Source: an uncultured Flavobacterium sp.
Lineage (GTDB): Bacteria; Bacteroidota; Bacteroidia; Flavobacteriales; Flavobacteriaceae
Reading direction: 5' to 3'
NCBI RefSeq assembly: GCF_937967675.1
Contig: NZ_CALBSN010000044.1
Coordinates: forward strand, 1 to 62,556
DNA: 62,556 bases
Each line of letters begins with the position of its first letter. The stretch's first letter is position 1. A program made the translations under genes and the position numbers. The notes beneath the pieces are model-generated. The model saw only the letters and a program-made list of their open reading frames with translations. It ran no database searches and was not told the origin of the DNA. Positions 22,849 to 30,846 of this stretch are shown here, piece by piece.

Positions 22849-25185
22849 ATGAAAGCAATAATTCCCCCTTCGGGGGTTAGGGGGCTCAAAATAACAGTTA
22901 TAGGTGGTGGTCCAGGCGGACTTTACTTTTCGATATTAACAAAAAAAGCAATGCCACATTGCCAAATCGATATTTACGAACGTAACAAACCCGATGATAG
23001 TTTTGGATTTGGTGTCGTATTTTCAGATGAAACTTTAGGTGAATTCCTAAAACGCGACATGCAATCCTATGAATTAATCCGAAGCAAATTTGCCTATTGG
23101 GATGATATCATCGTTGCTCGTGATGGTGAATCTGTGAATATTGCTGGAAATGGTTTTTGTGGTTGTTCTCGTAAAACATTGTTACAACTATTACAACAAC
23201 GTTGCATCGAAGAAGGTGTAAATCTGCATTTCGAGCAAAATGTTGATGATTTATCGCAATTCGCGGATTCGGATATTATTTTAGCTTCAGACGGAATCGC
23301 AAGTGCGATTCGTACACAATACCAAAAAGAATTCGGAACCAAAATCGAATTAAAGAAAAACCGATTTGTTTGGTTGGGTTCTACGAAACCTTTAGATGCT
23401 TTTACTTATTTCTTCAAAAGCACACCTCACGGAACCATTGTAGCTCACTCGTATCAATACGAAGAAGGTATGAGTACGTGGATTTTCGAATGTTCAGACG
23501 AAACATGGCAAAAACACGGTTTTGAAGTTACAAATGAAGCCGATACGATGGCTAAAATCGCGAAAATCTTCAAAGAAGAATTAGACGGACATCCATTGAT
23601 TTCCAACAAATCGCATTGGCGTCAATTTCCGCATGTTACGAATGAAAAATGGTATCATAACAATATCGTTTTATTAGGCGATGCCAAAGCTACAGCCCAC
23701 TACTCTATTGGTTCAGGAACCAAATTAGCGATGGATTGTGCAATCGGTTTATCAGATGCCGTAATTGCGAATCCAAATAATGTGCAAGCTGCTTTCGAAC
23801 AATACGACAAAACTCGAAGAAATACGGTAGAAATGATTCAATATGCCGCAGTCGTTTCTTTAGATTGGTTCGAAAATATGGACCGTCACATGCAACATCC
23901 ATTCCAACAATTTGCTTTTGGATGCATGACACGTTCTAAAAAAGTAACGTATGAGAATTTACGTTTGAGAGATAGTTCGTTTACCGATAAAGTTTTAAAA
24001 GAATTTAACGAGAATCTTGTCAAATCGAGCGAAGTCGAGACTGTTTCGGCTGCCTTCACTCCTTTCAAAATTAGACAACTAGAACTCCCAAACCGCATCG
24101 TTATGGCACCAATGGGACAATATTCTGCTGTAGATGGATTGGTTTCTGATTGGCATTTAGTCCATTACGGAAGTCGAGCTACTGGTGGTGTAGGATTAAT
24201 CATTACCGAAATGACCGCCATTTCTGAAACCGGAAGAATTACCGAAGGTTGTGCTGGAATTTACAATGCAGAACAAGTAAACCAATGGAAAAAAATTACC
24301 GATTTCATACATAACAATACAGAAACAAAAATCGGAATTCAATTAGGACATTCCGGAAGAAAAGGTGCTACTAAAAAACCTTGGGAAGGCAACGGACCAA
24401 TGGAAACCCCTTGGGATTTAATCTCAGCTTCTCCTATTCCATTTAATGACAATTTTGCGACTCCAAAAGAAATGACTTTGGAAGATATGGCGGAAATCAA
24501 ATCGCAATTCGTACAAGCAGCTAAAAATGCAGACGAAGCAGGCTTTGATATGATTGAATTACAAGCGCATCATGGCTTTTTATTAGCTTCATTCTTATCG
24601 CAATTAACCAATATTCGTACGGATGAATTTGGTGGTAGCATCGAAAACCGTTTGAAATATCCATTAGAAGTTTTTATAGCGATTCGGGAAGTATTCTCTG
24701 CTGATAAACCAATCTCAGTGCGTATTTCAGCAACAGATTGGGCAGAAAACGGAATTTCAGAACAAGAAGCAATAACTATTGCAACTGCATTCAAAAATGC
24801 CGGAGCGGATATCATTAATGTTTCAACAGGAAATACTGTCGCTGCTCAAAAACCATTAACGGGTAGAATGTGGCAAACGCCTTTTTCAGATGCTGTTCGA
24901 AATACCGTTCATATTCCAACGATAACCGCTGGATACATTCAAGATATTGACCAAATCAACACGATTCTTTTAAACGGAAGAGCCGATTTAGTCGCTTTAG
25001 GAAGACCTTTATTGTTAGACGCTAATTTTGTTAGAAATGCTCAAGCCTACGAACAATTTCAATCAACAGATATTCCAAATCCATACAAAATGGGTGTTTC
25101 GCATTTATATCCGCTAAAAGCTTCCGAAAGAAAACAAGTGGAAGGCATGAAAAAAGCATTAAAACCTAAGAGTAATAAGAAATAA
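22849..25185 (+). CDS. Fused FAD monooxygenase / OYE-like reductase (2-aminobenzoyl-CoA or salicylyl-CoA 5-hydroxylase type)
   Basis: A 778-residue fusion. Residues ~13-385 are a class A FAD monooxygenase (ITVIGGGPGG; GDAKATAHYSIGSGTKLAMD). Residues ~395-770 are an old-yellow-enzyme barrel (MAPMGQYSAVDGL, QLGHSGRKG, FGGSIENR, ALGRPLLLD). This architecture is known from 2-aminobenzoyl-CoA monooxygenase/reductase and from bifunctional salicylyl-CoA 5-hydroxylase/oxidoreductase proteins. A CoA ligase lies downstream. Oddity: residues 5-13 (IPPSGVRGL) are encoded by an intergenic repeat of which a 26-bp identical copy lies at 41292. No other start codon exists before the FAD motif. Confidence 0.9.
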   Translation: MKAIIPPSGVRGLKITVIGGGPGGLYFSILTKKAMPHCQIDIYERNKPDDSFGFGVVFSDETLGEFLKRDMQSYELIRSKFAYWDDIIVARDGESVNIAGNGFCGCSRKTLLQLLQQRCIEEGVNLHFEQNVDDLSQFADSDIILASDGIASAIRTQYQKEFGTKIELKKNRFVWLGSTKPLDAFTYFFKSTPHGTIVAHSYQYEEGMSTWIFECSDETWQKHGFEVTNEADTMAKIAKIFKEELDGHPLISNKSHWRQFPHVTNEKWYHNNIVLLGDAKATAHYSIGSGTKLAMDCAIGLSDAVIANPNNVQAAFEQYDKTRRNTVEMIQYAAVVSLDWFENMDRHMQHPFQQFAFGCMTRSKKVTYENLRLRDSSFTDKVLKEFNENLVKSSEVETVSAAFTPFKIRQLELPNRIVMAPMGQYSAVDGLVSDWHLVHYGSRATGGVGLIITEMTAISETGRITEGCAGIYNAEQVNQWKKITDFIHNNTETKIGIQLGHSGRKGATKKPWEGNGPMETPWDLISASPIPFNDNFATPKEMTLEDMAEIKSQFVQAAKNADEAGFDMIELQAHHGFLLASFLSQLTNIRTDEFGGSIENRLKYPLEVFIAIREVFSADKPISVRISATDWAENGISEQEAITIATAFKNAGADIINVSTGNTVAAQKPLTGRMWQTPFSDAVRNTVHIPTITAGYIQDIDQINTILLNGRADLVALGRPLLLDANFVRNAQAYEQFQSTDIPNPYKMGVSHLYPLKASERKQVEGMKKALKPKSNKK
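22861..22886 (+). repeat. Repeat family E copy inside coding sequence
   Basis: A 26-bp palindromic element centred on CCCCCTTCGGGGG followed by TTAGGGGGCT. It is identical to 41292-41317 and inverted relative to 41179-41204. It lies 12 nt inside the monooxygenase gene and contributes nine residues to its N-terminus. Confidence 0.85.
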
Positions 25186-25585
25186 TTAATTACGAATTAG
25201 AAATTACGAATTATGAAAAGTGATAATGTTGTACAAATAAAAAGTTTCGCATTTGCGGTCCGAATAATTAAGGTTTTTAAATATTTATCTGAACAAAAAA
25301 AGGAATTTGTTTTAAGTAAACAACTATTAAGATGTGGAACTTCAATTGGAGCTAATATTGAAGAAGCTATTGGAGGACAATCAGGAAAAGATTTTTTCGC
25401 CAAATTAACCATATCCTATAAAGAAGCAAGAGAAACACATTATTGGATTAGATTATTAAAAGATACTGATTATTTATCTATTGAAGAAGCAGACAGCTTA
25501 CTTAAAGATGTTGATGAGTTACTTAGAATAATTGGTTCCATTCAAAAAACGTTACGTAATTCGTAATTTAAAATTCGTAATTAAT
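25185..25585 (+). mobile_element. Putative small cassette: four-helix-bundle gene with 29-bp inverted termini
   Basis: The left end (25185-25213) begins ATTAATTACGAATT and the right end (25557-25585) is its reverse complement. The two 29-bp ends differ at only two positions. The cassette begins on the last base of the monooxygenase stop codon and ends inside the ATG of the CoA ligase. The only gene inside is 25213-25566, whose start and stop codons are supplied by the termini. A solo relative lies at 27579-27655. No transposase is encoded, so it would have to move in trans. Confidence 0.65.
25213..25566 (+). CDS. Four-helix bundle protein (23S rRNA intervening-sequence protein family)
   Basis: 117 residues of the TIGR02436/S23 family. 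CGTSIGANIEEAIGGQSGKDF and KLTISYKEARETHYWIRLLKD are the family signature; the rest is helical. Related proteins are encoded in intervening sequences of 23S rRNA in some bacteria and form pentameric helical bundles related to diversity-generating-retroelement Avd. Its function is unknown. It interrupts an aromatic-degradation operon and is bounded by inverted termini, so it looks like cargo of a mobile cassette rather than a pathway gene. It is in operon orientation. Confidence 0.87.
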   Translation: MKSDNVVQIKSFAFAVRIIKVFKYLSEQKKEFVLSKQLLRCGTSIGANIEEAIGGQSGKDFFAKLTISYKEARETHYWIRLLKDTDYLSIEEADSLLKDVDELLRIIGSIQKTLRNS

Positions 25586-27164
25586 GAAGGATAATTTCGC
25601 TCACAATAGCTTACCATCTCTGGAATTACAACCAGAATACACCTTTTTGGATTTACCTCAATTCCAACAACCAGAAATGTTGAATTGCGTGGATAAATTG
25701 CTAGATAGTCATATTCGAGAAGGTCGTGGAAATAATAGTTGTATTCGCACCTTTGAGGAAACTTGGACGTATCAAGATTTGTTTGAAAAAGCAAATCAAA
25801 TTGCACATGTTTTGGTGGATGATTTAGGATTACAATCTGGCAATCGTGTTTTGATTCGTTCGGCTAATAATCCGATGATGGTCGCGTGTTGGTTTGCAAT
25901 TCTTAAAGCGGGCGGAATTGTTGTAGCCACCATGCCATTACTTCGTTCTAAAGAATTGACTACGATTATTGATTGTGCCGAAATCTCGCATGTATTATGT
26001 GATAAGGAATTGGAAGAAGAAATGCATTTGGTAAAATCAGATTTCCTGAAACAAACGTGTTTTTATGGCAATTCTCAATTGGAAGAATTAATGGCTTCTA
26101 AACCGAAAACTTTCGACAATTATCATTCAAAATCGGATTCAGTTGCTTTAATTGGTTTTACTTCTGGAACTACGGGTTTACCCAAAATGACCGCACATTA
26201 TCACAGAGATATTTTGAATATTTGTGAAGCATTTCCACAATATTCGCTCCAACCCACACCAAATGATATTTTCACAGGAAGTCCACCATTAGGATTTACA
26301 TTTGGTTTGGGCGGATTGGTGTTGTTTCCAATGTATTTTGGTGCTTCAACATTTTTAATCGAAAAACCAAGTCCAGATTTGTTATTAAAAGCGATTCAAG
26401 ACTTTAAAATTACGATTTGCTTCACGGCTCCTACTGCTTGGCGTATCATCACTACAAAAGTTCAGGATTACGATATTTCAAGTTTGAGAAAATGTGTTTC
26501 TGCTGGCGAAACCTTGCCGTTAAAGGTTTGGCAAGATTGGTATGATACTACGGGTTTAAAAATCATAGACGGAATCGGTGCTACCGAAATGTTGCATATT
26601 TTCATTTCTTCCAATGAAGAAAACATGAAACCAGGCGCTACAGGTAAAGCCATTACAGGTTACGAAGCCAAAATCATAGACAAAATAGGTAACGAATTAC
26701 CAAGAAACGAAGCCGGAAGACTAGCGGTTCGTGGAATTACAGGTTGCAAATACCTAAATCGAGAAGAAAAACAACGTGAATACGTAGAAAACGGTTGGAA
26801 CATCACAGGCGATATTTTTCGTCAAGATGAAGAAGGTTATTTTCATTTTGTGGCTCGTGGCGATGATATGATTATTTCTTCGGGCTATAATATTGCGGCA
26901 ATTGAAGTAGAATCCGTACTTTTAACCCACGAAGATATATTAGAATGTGCCGTAGTAGGTTTACCTGATGAAGAACGAGGAATGTTAGTTTGTGCTCACA
27001 TTGTGTTACATGACAACACTAAAGCAACAGATGTAATGAAGAATCGTATTCAACACTGGTTCAAAGAAGTAGCTGCTCCGTATAAATATCCAAGAGTGAT
27101 TAATTTCGTAGAAAGTTTACCAAAAACAGAGACAGGGAAAATACAACGATTTAAGTTGAAATAA
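25584..27164 (+). CDS. Aryl-CoA ligase (2-aminobenzoate/benzoate-CoA ligase-like)
   Basis: 526 residues of the AMP-forming ligase superfamily. Motifs: GFTSGTTGLPKMTAHYHRD (P-loop), GIGATEML, RGDDMIISSGYNIAAIEVE and the C-terminal lysine in PKTETGKIQRFK. The HYHRD extension and NIAAIEVESVLL are typical of benzoate and 2-aminobenzoate CoA ligases. It would activate the substrate of the fused monooxygenase. The start codon overlaps the end of the four-helix cassette by two bases; the downstream residues YTFLDLPQFQQPE look like normal family sequence. Confidence 0.85.
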   Translation: MKDNFAHNSLPSLELQPEYTFLDLPQFQQPEMLNCVDKLLDSHIREGRGNNSCIRTFEETWTYQDLFEKANQIAHVLVDDLGLQSGNRVLIRSANNPMMVACWFAILKAGGIVVATMPLLRSKELTTIIDCAEISHVLCDKELEEEMHLVKSDFLKQTCFYGNSQLEELMASKPKTFDNYHSKSDSVALIGFTSGTTGLPKMTAHYHRDILNICEAFPQYSLQPTPNDIFTGSPPLGFTFGLGGLVLFPMYFGASTFLIEKPSPDLLLKAIQDFKITICFTAPTAWRIITTKVQDYDISSLRKCVSAGETLPLKVWQDWYDTTGLKIIDGIGATEMLHIFISSNEENMKPGATGKAITGYEAKIIDKIGNELPRNEAGRLAVRGITGCKYLNREEKQREYVENGWNITGDIFRQDEEGYFHFVARGDDMIISSGYNIAAIEVESVLLTHEDILECAVVGLPDEERGMLVCAHIVLHDNTKATDVMKNRIQHWFKEVAAPYKYPRVINFVESLPKTETGKIQRFKLK

Positions 27165-27180
27165 TATCAAGACATATATA

Positions 27181-27600
27181 ATGAGTGAATTCAAAAAACA
27201 AGAAAAAGTGCGTTTCCAACATGTTGATTATGCTGGTATTGTCTTTTATCCCCGATTTTTAGAAATGCTAAATTGTTTAGTAGAAGATTGGTTTGAAGAA
27301 GCCTTAGATCGTCCTTTTTCAAAAATGCACGAAACCAATGGTATTCCAACGGTTGATTTAAAAATTCAATTCAAAAATGCCGCAAGATTAGGCGAAATCT
27401 TAACCAAAAAATTGTGGGTAAAAGAATTAAAGAACTCTTCTATTCTTTGCGGATTTCAGTTTGCAAATGAATCAGAAAACACCGTTTTAGAAGGCGAAGT
27501 TACCTTAGTAAACGTAGCTTTCAATCCAGATAGAAACGGCATCAAAGCCGAACCTTTCACAGAAGAAATGAAATCAAAAATTATGAATTACCAATTATGA
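27181..27600 (+). CDS. 4-hydroxybenzoyl-CoA-type thioesterase (hotdog)
   Basis: 139 residues of the YbgC/4HBT class. VRFQHVDYAGIVFYPRFLEM contains the catalytic Asp of the DxxGxxxxxxY motif. In this operon it would release the free hydroxy-acid from its CoA thioester before ring cleavage. It begins 16 nt after the ligase stop. Its last few codons (NYQL) coincide with the left part of an AATTACGAATT-type repeat, so the native C-terminus may have been replaced. Confidence 0.85.
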   Translation: MSEFKKQEKVRFQHVDYAGIVFYPRFLEMLNCLVEDWFEEALDRPFSKMHETNGIPTVDLKIQFKNAARLGEILTKKLWVKELKNSSILCGFQFANESENTVLEGEVTLVNVAFNPDRNGIKAEPFTEEMKSKIMNYQL

Positions 27601-27655
27601 ATTACGATTTAACCTCGTTTCTATTCATAATTCGTAATTTTAAATTCGTAATTAT
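27579..27655. repeat. Solo copy of the AATTACGAATT repeat (family D)
   Basis: AATTATGAATTACGATTT on the left and its degenerate reverse complement (27624-27655, with two TTCGTAATT units) on the right. It matches the termini of the four-helix cassette 2 kb upstream but has no gene between the arms. It spans the thioesterase stop codon and ends just before the nitrilase start. Confidence 0.7.
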
Positions 27656-27661
27656 ATAACT

Positions 27662-28642
27662 ATGGAATTCAAAAAATTCAAAGCTGCAACCGTTCAAACG
27701 TCACCTGTATTTCTAAATGTAGAAAAAACAGTGGATAAAGCTATTTCATTCATTAAAGAAGCGAGCAATAACGGAGCCAAATTAATCGCTTTTCCAGAGG
27801 TTTTTTTAGCTGGATATCCATATTGGAATTGGATTATGACACCCGTTCAAGGTAGTAAATGGTATGAAGAATTATATAAAAATTCGGTTGACGTTGCTGG
27901 TCCAGAAATAAAAAAACTTTGCTTAGCTGCCAAAGACAATGACATTCATATTGTGATGGGAATCAACGAGCGAGGTAAAAGCTATGGCGAAATTTACAAT
28001 ACCAATTTAATCATTGACAACAAAGGTGTTATCGTTGGAAAACATAGAAAGTTAGTTCCAACATGGGCCGAAAAACTAACTTGGTCTTCAGGTGATGGTT
28101 CTTCGTTAAAAGTGTACAATACAGAAATTGGTCCCATCGGAACTTTAGCTTGTGGCGAAAACACAAATACATTAGCCCGTTTTACGCTACTTTCTCAAGG
28201 CGAATTGATTCACATTGCGAATTACATTTCATTACCTGTAGCGCCACCTGATTACGATATGGCAGAAGCGATTAAAATTCGTGCCGCAGCGCATTCGTTT
28301 GAAGGAAAATTATTTACGATTGTTTCGTGTTCGACCGTTTCGCAAGAAATAAAAGATGCTTTACGTGCTGATGTTCCTAATGTAGATGAATTATTGGATA
28401 GAAAAAGTTCTGCTTTCTCTGGATTTATTGGTCCTAATGGCGCTGTTATTGGACAACCATTAATCGACGAAGAAGGAATGGTCTATGCCGAAATTGATTT
28501 AGCAAAATGCATCCAACCCAAACAAATGCACGATATTTTAGGTCATTACAACCGATTTGATATTTTCGATTTACGAGTAAACACTGCTCCAACTCGAAAA
28601 ATTACGTTTATTGATAATCATGAAGAATTTAATAAAAGATAA
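27662..28642 (+). CDS. Nitrilase-superfamily carbon-nitrogen hydrolase
   Basis: 326 residues with the complete catalytic set: Glu46 in FPEVFLAGYP, Lys130 in KHRKLVPTW and Cys164 in ACGENTN. Length and the CGENTN context fit the true nitrilase branch, which cleaves nitriles, but amidase activity is common in the superfamily. Within an aromatic operon it could release ammonia from an amide intermediate such as maleamate; this is inference. The ATG follows a solo repeat element, and a hairpin separates it from the cupin gene. Confidence 0.85.
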   Translation: MEFKKFKAATVQTSPVFLNVEKTVDKAISFIKEASNNGAKLIAFPEVFLAGYPYWNWIMTPVQGSKWYEELYKNSVDVAGPEIKKLCLAAKDNDIHIVMGINERGKSYGEIYNTNLIIDNKGVIVGKHRKLVPTWAEKLTWSSGDGSSLKVYNTEIGPIGTLACGENTNTLARFTLLSQGELIHIANYISLPVAPPDYDMAEAIKIRAAAHSFEGKLFTIVSCSTVSQEIKDALRADVPNVDELLDRKSSAFSGFIGPNGAVIGQPLIDEEGMVYAEIDLAKCIQPKQMHDILGHYNRFDIFDLRVNTAPTRKITFIDNHEEFNKR

Positions 28643-28644
28643 AT

Positions 28645-28677
28645 AATTGGTGACTGAGGCTCTCAAAGTCACCAATT
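28645..28677 (+). other. Intercistronic hairpin
   Basis: AATTGGTGACT (28645-28655) and AGTCACCAATT (28667-28677) are a perfect 11-bp inverted pair with an 11-nt loop. No U-tract follows. It may protect or divide the operon mRNA between the nitrilase and dioxygenase genes. Confidence 0.5.
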
Positions 28678-28690
28678 AAAACATAAAATT

Positions 28691-29803
28691 ATGGAAGAAA
28701 ACAATTATTCAGACGACCAATACGGAAGAGCGCGAGTTCAAGATTCCGATGAACTAAAAGCCTATTATAAAGAATTAGAAACGCTTGGTGCTGGCGCTTT
28801 ATGGACGGTCGCTAATGATATTGAACCTTGGGAACCACGTTCTTCTTCGGTTCCTATGTTATGGAAATATGATGATTTACGCGAATTAGTTCTAAAATCA
28901 TCCGAATTAGTAACGCCAGAACAAGCGGGAAGACGTGTTGTATATTTAGTAAACGACAAACGCAAAGATGTTTCGGCTGCTGTGGGTTGGTTGTATACTG
29001 GAATTCAAGTAACACGTCCTGGCGAATTCACTTCGGCACACCGTCATCGTGCTTCAGCCCTACGTTTTATTATGGAAGGTGAAAAAGGTTATACGGTTGT
29101 TGATGGTAATAAAATCATGCTAGAAGTCAATGATTTTGTCATTACTCCTAATTCCACTTGGCATGAGCATGGTGTAGAAGAAGGCGGAAAAACGTGTATT
29201 TGGCAAGATGGTTTGGATATTCCGTTAGTGAATGCTTTAGAAGCGAATGATTATGCAATTTATGATGGTAAGCAAGAATTGGTAAAACCATTAAACTTCT
29301 CGCCTATTACTTATGGTTGTGCGGGATTAATTCCAGCCGATAAAACTTGGGATAAACCATATTCGCCATTATTCAAATATTCTTGGAAGAATGTTTATCC
29401 AGCGTTATTAGAAGCACAAAAAGTGAATGAAGTCCATCCTTTTGATGGGATTTTTATGCAATATTCGAATCCGTTAACTGGCGGACACGTAATGCAAACT
29501 ATGGGAGCAGCTATGCAATTATTACCAGCAGGTTTCAAAGGAAAAGCACACAAACACACAGGTTCATTTGTGTACCAATGCGCCAAAGGAAGAGGTTACA
29601 CCATCATCAACGGAAAACGTTTAGATTGGAAAGAAAGAGATATTTTCTGCGTTCCGAGTTGGGCGTGGCACGAACATCACAACTTATCCGAAACAGAAGA
29701 TGCTTGCTTATTCAATTTCAATGATTTACCAGTAATTGAAGGTTTAGGATTATATCAAGGAAGAGAATTAACAGAAAACAACGGACATCAACAAATTCAA
29801 TAA
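28691..29803 (+). CDS. Bicupin ring-cleavage dioxygenase, gentisate 1,2-dioxygenase-like
   Basis: 370 residues with two cupin domains. The first has HRHRASALRFIMEG and TWHEHG, giving the Fe(II) His ligands; the second has KAHKHTGSFVY and AWHEHHN. This matches gentisate 1,2-dioxygenase and relatives that open salicylate or 5-substituted rings between C1 and C2. The product of gentisate would be maleylpyruvate; of 5-hydroxyanthranilate, by analogy, maleamylpyruvate. The FAH-family and maleate-isomerase-like genes downstream fit either. Both sets of His look intact. Confidence 0.88.
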   Translation: MEENNYSDDQYGRARVQDSDELKAYYKELETLGAGALWTVANDIEPWEPRSSSVPMLWKYDDLRELVLKSSELVTPEQAGRRVVYLVNDKRKDVSAAVGWLYTGIQVTRPGEFTSAHRHRASALRFIMEGEKGYTVVDGNKIMLEVNDFVITPNSTWHEHGVEEGGKTCIWQDGLDIPLVNALEANDYAIYDGKQELVKPLNFSPITYGCAGLIPADKTWDKPYSPLFKYSWKNVYPALLEAQKVNEVHPFDGIFMQYSNPLTGGHVMQTMGAAMQLLPAGFKGKAHKHTGSFVYQCAKGRGYTIINGKRLDWKERDIFCVPSWAWHEHHNLSETEDACLFNFNDLPVIEGLGLYQGRELTENNGHQQIQ

Positions 29804-29834
29804 CAATATCAAGTTCAAAAAGCAATCACAACAA

Positions 29835-29866
29835 AAAACTTTGCGAACTTTGCGTTTAATTAAAGA
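29835..29866 (+). repeat. CTTTGCG-type repeat fragment (family H)
   Basis: Two copies of ACTTTGCG in tandem followed by TTTAATTAAAG, just upstream of the FAH-family start codon. This is the half-site form of a repeat type I recall as common between flavobacterial genes. It holds no gene. Confidence 0.4.
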
Positions 29867-29868
29867 AT

Positions 29869-30777
29869 ATGAAACTACTTACTTACAAAACTCAAGACAC
29901 CGAGCCACGTTTAGGCTTTATTCATAACAACCAAGTCATCGATATGCAGGATTTTGGAGATGTTTCCAATTTCCCGTTACCTAATGATATGTTGGAATTA
30001 ATCGATATGGGATTTGAAATTATTCCAGAAATCACAGAAATGATTGCGGAAACACCTGAGAATTTCTTTGAAGAAATCGCTTATGAAATGGATGAAGTAA
30101 CGATTTTGGCTCCTATCGAAAAACCAAGAAAAAACATCATTGGAATTGGGTTGAATTATACTGAACACGTTGCAGAAAGCGCTCGTACGTTAGATACAAC
30201 TGGAAAACTTCCAACCAAACCAATTATCTTCTCAAAACCACCAACAACGGTTACAGCTACCAATACCGAAATTATCAAAAATACCAAACTTACATCTCAA
30301 TTGGATTGGGAATGTGAATTAGCGGTAATTATATCAAAAAAAGGGAAATACGTACCAAAATCTGAAGCATTAGATTATGTGTTTGGATATACGGTAATTA
30401 ACGATATTTCAGCACGTGATTGTCGAAGAGAAGGGCAATGGATTGTTTCCAAAGGTCAAGATACATTCGCTCCAATGGGACCTGTAATCGTAACAAAAGA
30501 CGAAATTGAAAACCCACACAACTTGAATTTATCATTAAAAGTTAATGGAGTTGAAAAACAAAATTCGAATACCAAATTCATGCTGTTTAACATCAACGAT
30601 TTGATAGAAGATTTAAGCACCGTTTTCACTTTAGAAGCAGGCGACATCATCGCAACAGGAACTCCAGCAGGTGTTGGTGCCGGTCGCGACCCACAAGAAT
30701 GGATGTACAATGGAGATGTGGTGGAAGCTACTGTGGAAGGAATTGGTACAATAGTGAATACAATTAAAGAAATATAA
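29869..30777 (+). CDS. Fumarylacetoacetate hydrolase-family protein (maleyl/fumarylpyruvate hydrolase-like)
   Basis: 302 residues. The FAH core starts near residue 85 (NIIGIGLNYTEHVAES) and holds the metal-binding LDWECELAVII and GYTVINDISARDCRR, then GQWIVSKGQDTFAPMGP and IIATGTPAGVG. The family hydrolyses 3-acylpyruvates. In a gentisate-type route it would split maleylpyruvate (or maleamylpyruvate) into pyruvate and a C4 acid. No maleylpyruvate isomerase gene is present, and a maleate-isomerase-like gene follows, which favours direct hydrolysis before isomerisation. Confidence 0.87.
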   Translation: MKLLTYKTQDTEPRLGFIHNNQVIDMQDFGDVSNFPLPNDMLELIDMGFEIIPEITEMIAETPENFFEEIAYEMDEVTILAPIEKPRKNIIGIGLNYTEHVAESARTLDTTGKLPTKPIIFSKPPTTVTATNTEIIKNTKLTSQLDWECELAVIISKKGKYVPKSEALDYVFGYTVINDISARDCRREGQWIVSKGQDTFAPMGPVIVTKDEIENPHNLNLSLKVNGVEKQNSNTKFMLFNINDLIEDLSTVFTLEAGDIIATGTPAGVGAGRDPQEWMYNGDVVEATVEGIGTIVNTIKEI

Positions 30778-30785
30778 TAAAAGTA

Positions 30786-30840
30786 TGCAGTCGCAGTTTT
30801 CAGTTTTCAGACTGCTAACTGTGACTGAGACTGTAAACTA
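30786..30840 (+). repeat. CAGT-rich repeat fragment (family G)
   Basis: Repeated GCAGTCGCAGTTTTCAGTTT/ACTGTGACTGAGACTG units in both orientations. A similar stretch lies at 42772-42797, between the GNAT gene and the next gene. It occupies the gap between the FAH-family and maleate-isomerase-like genes. Confidence 0.45.
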
Positions 30841-30846
30841 ATAAAC

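Noticed and set aside
25213..25566. Antitoxin or toxin gene
   Set aside because: The protein matches the four-helix bundle family, for which no toxin-antitoxin role is established, and there is no partner gene.
28645..28677. Operon-ending terminator between nitrilase and bicupin genes
   Set aside because: The stem is good but no U-tract follows, and the pathway genes continue 14 nt later; kept as an intercistronic hairpin.
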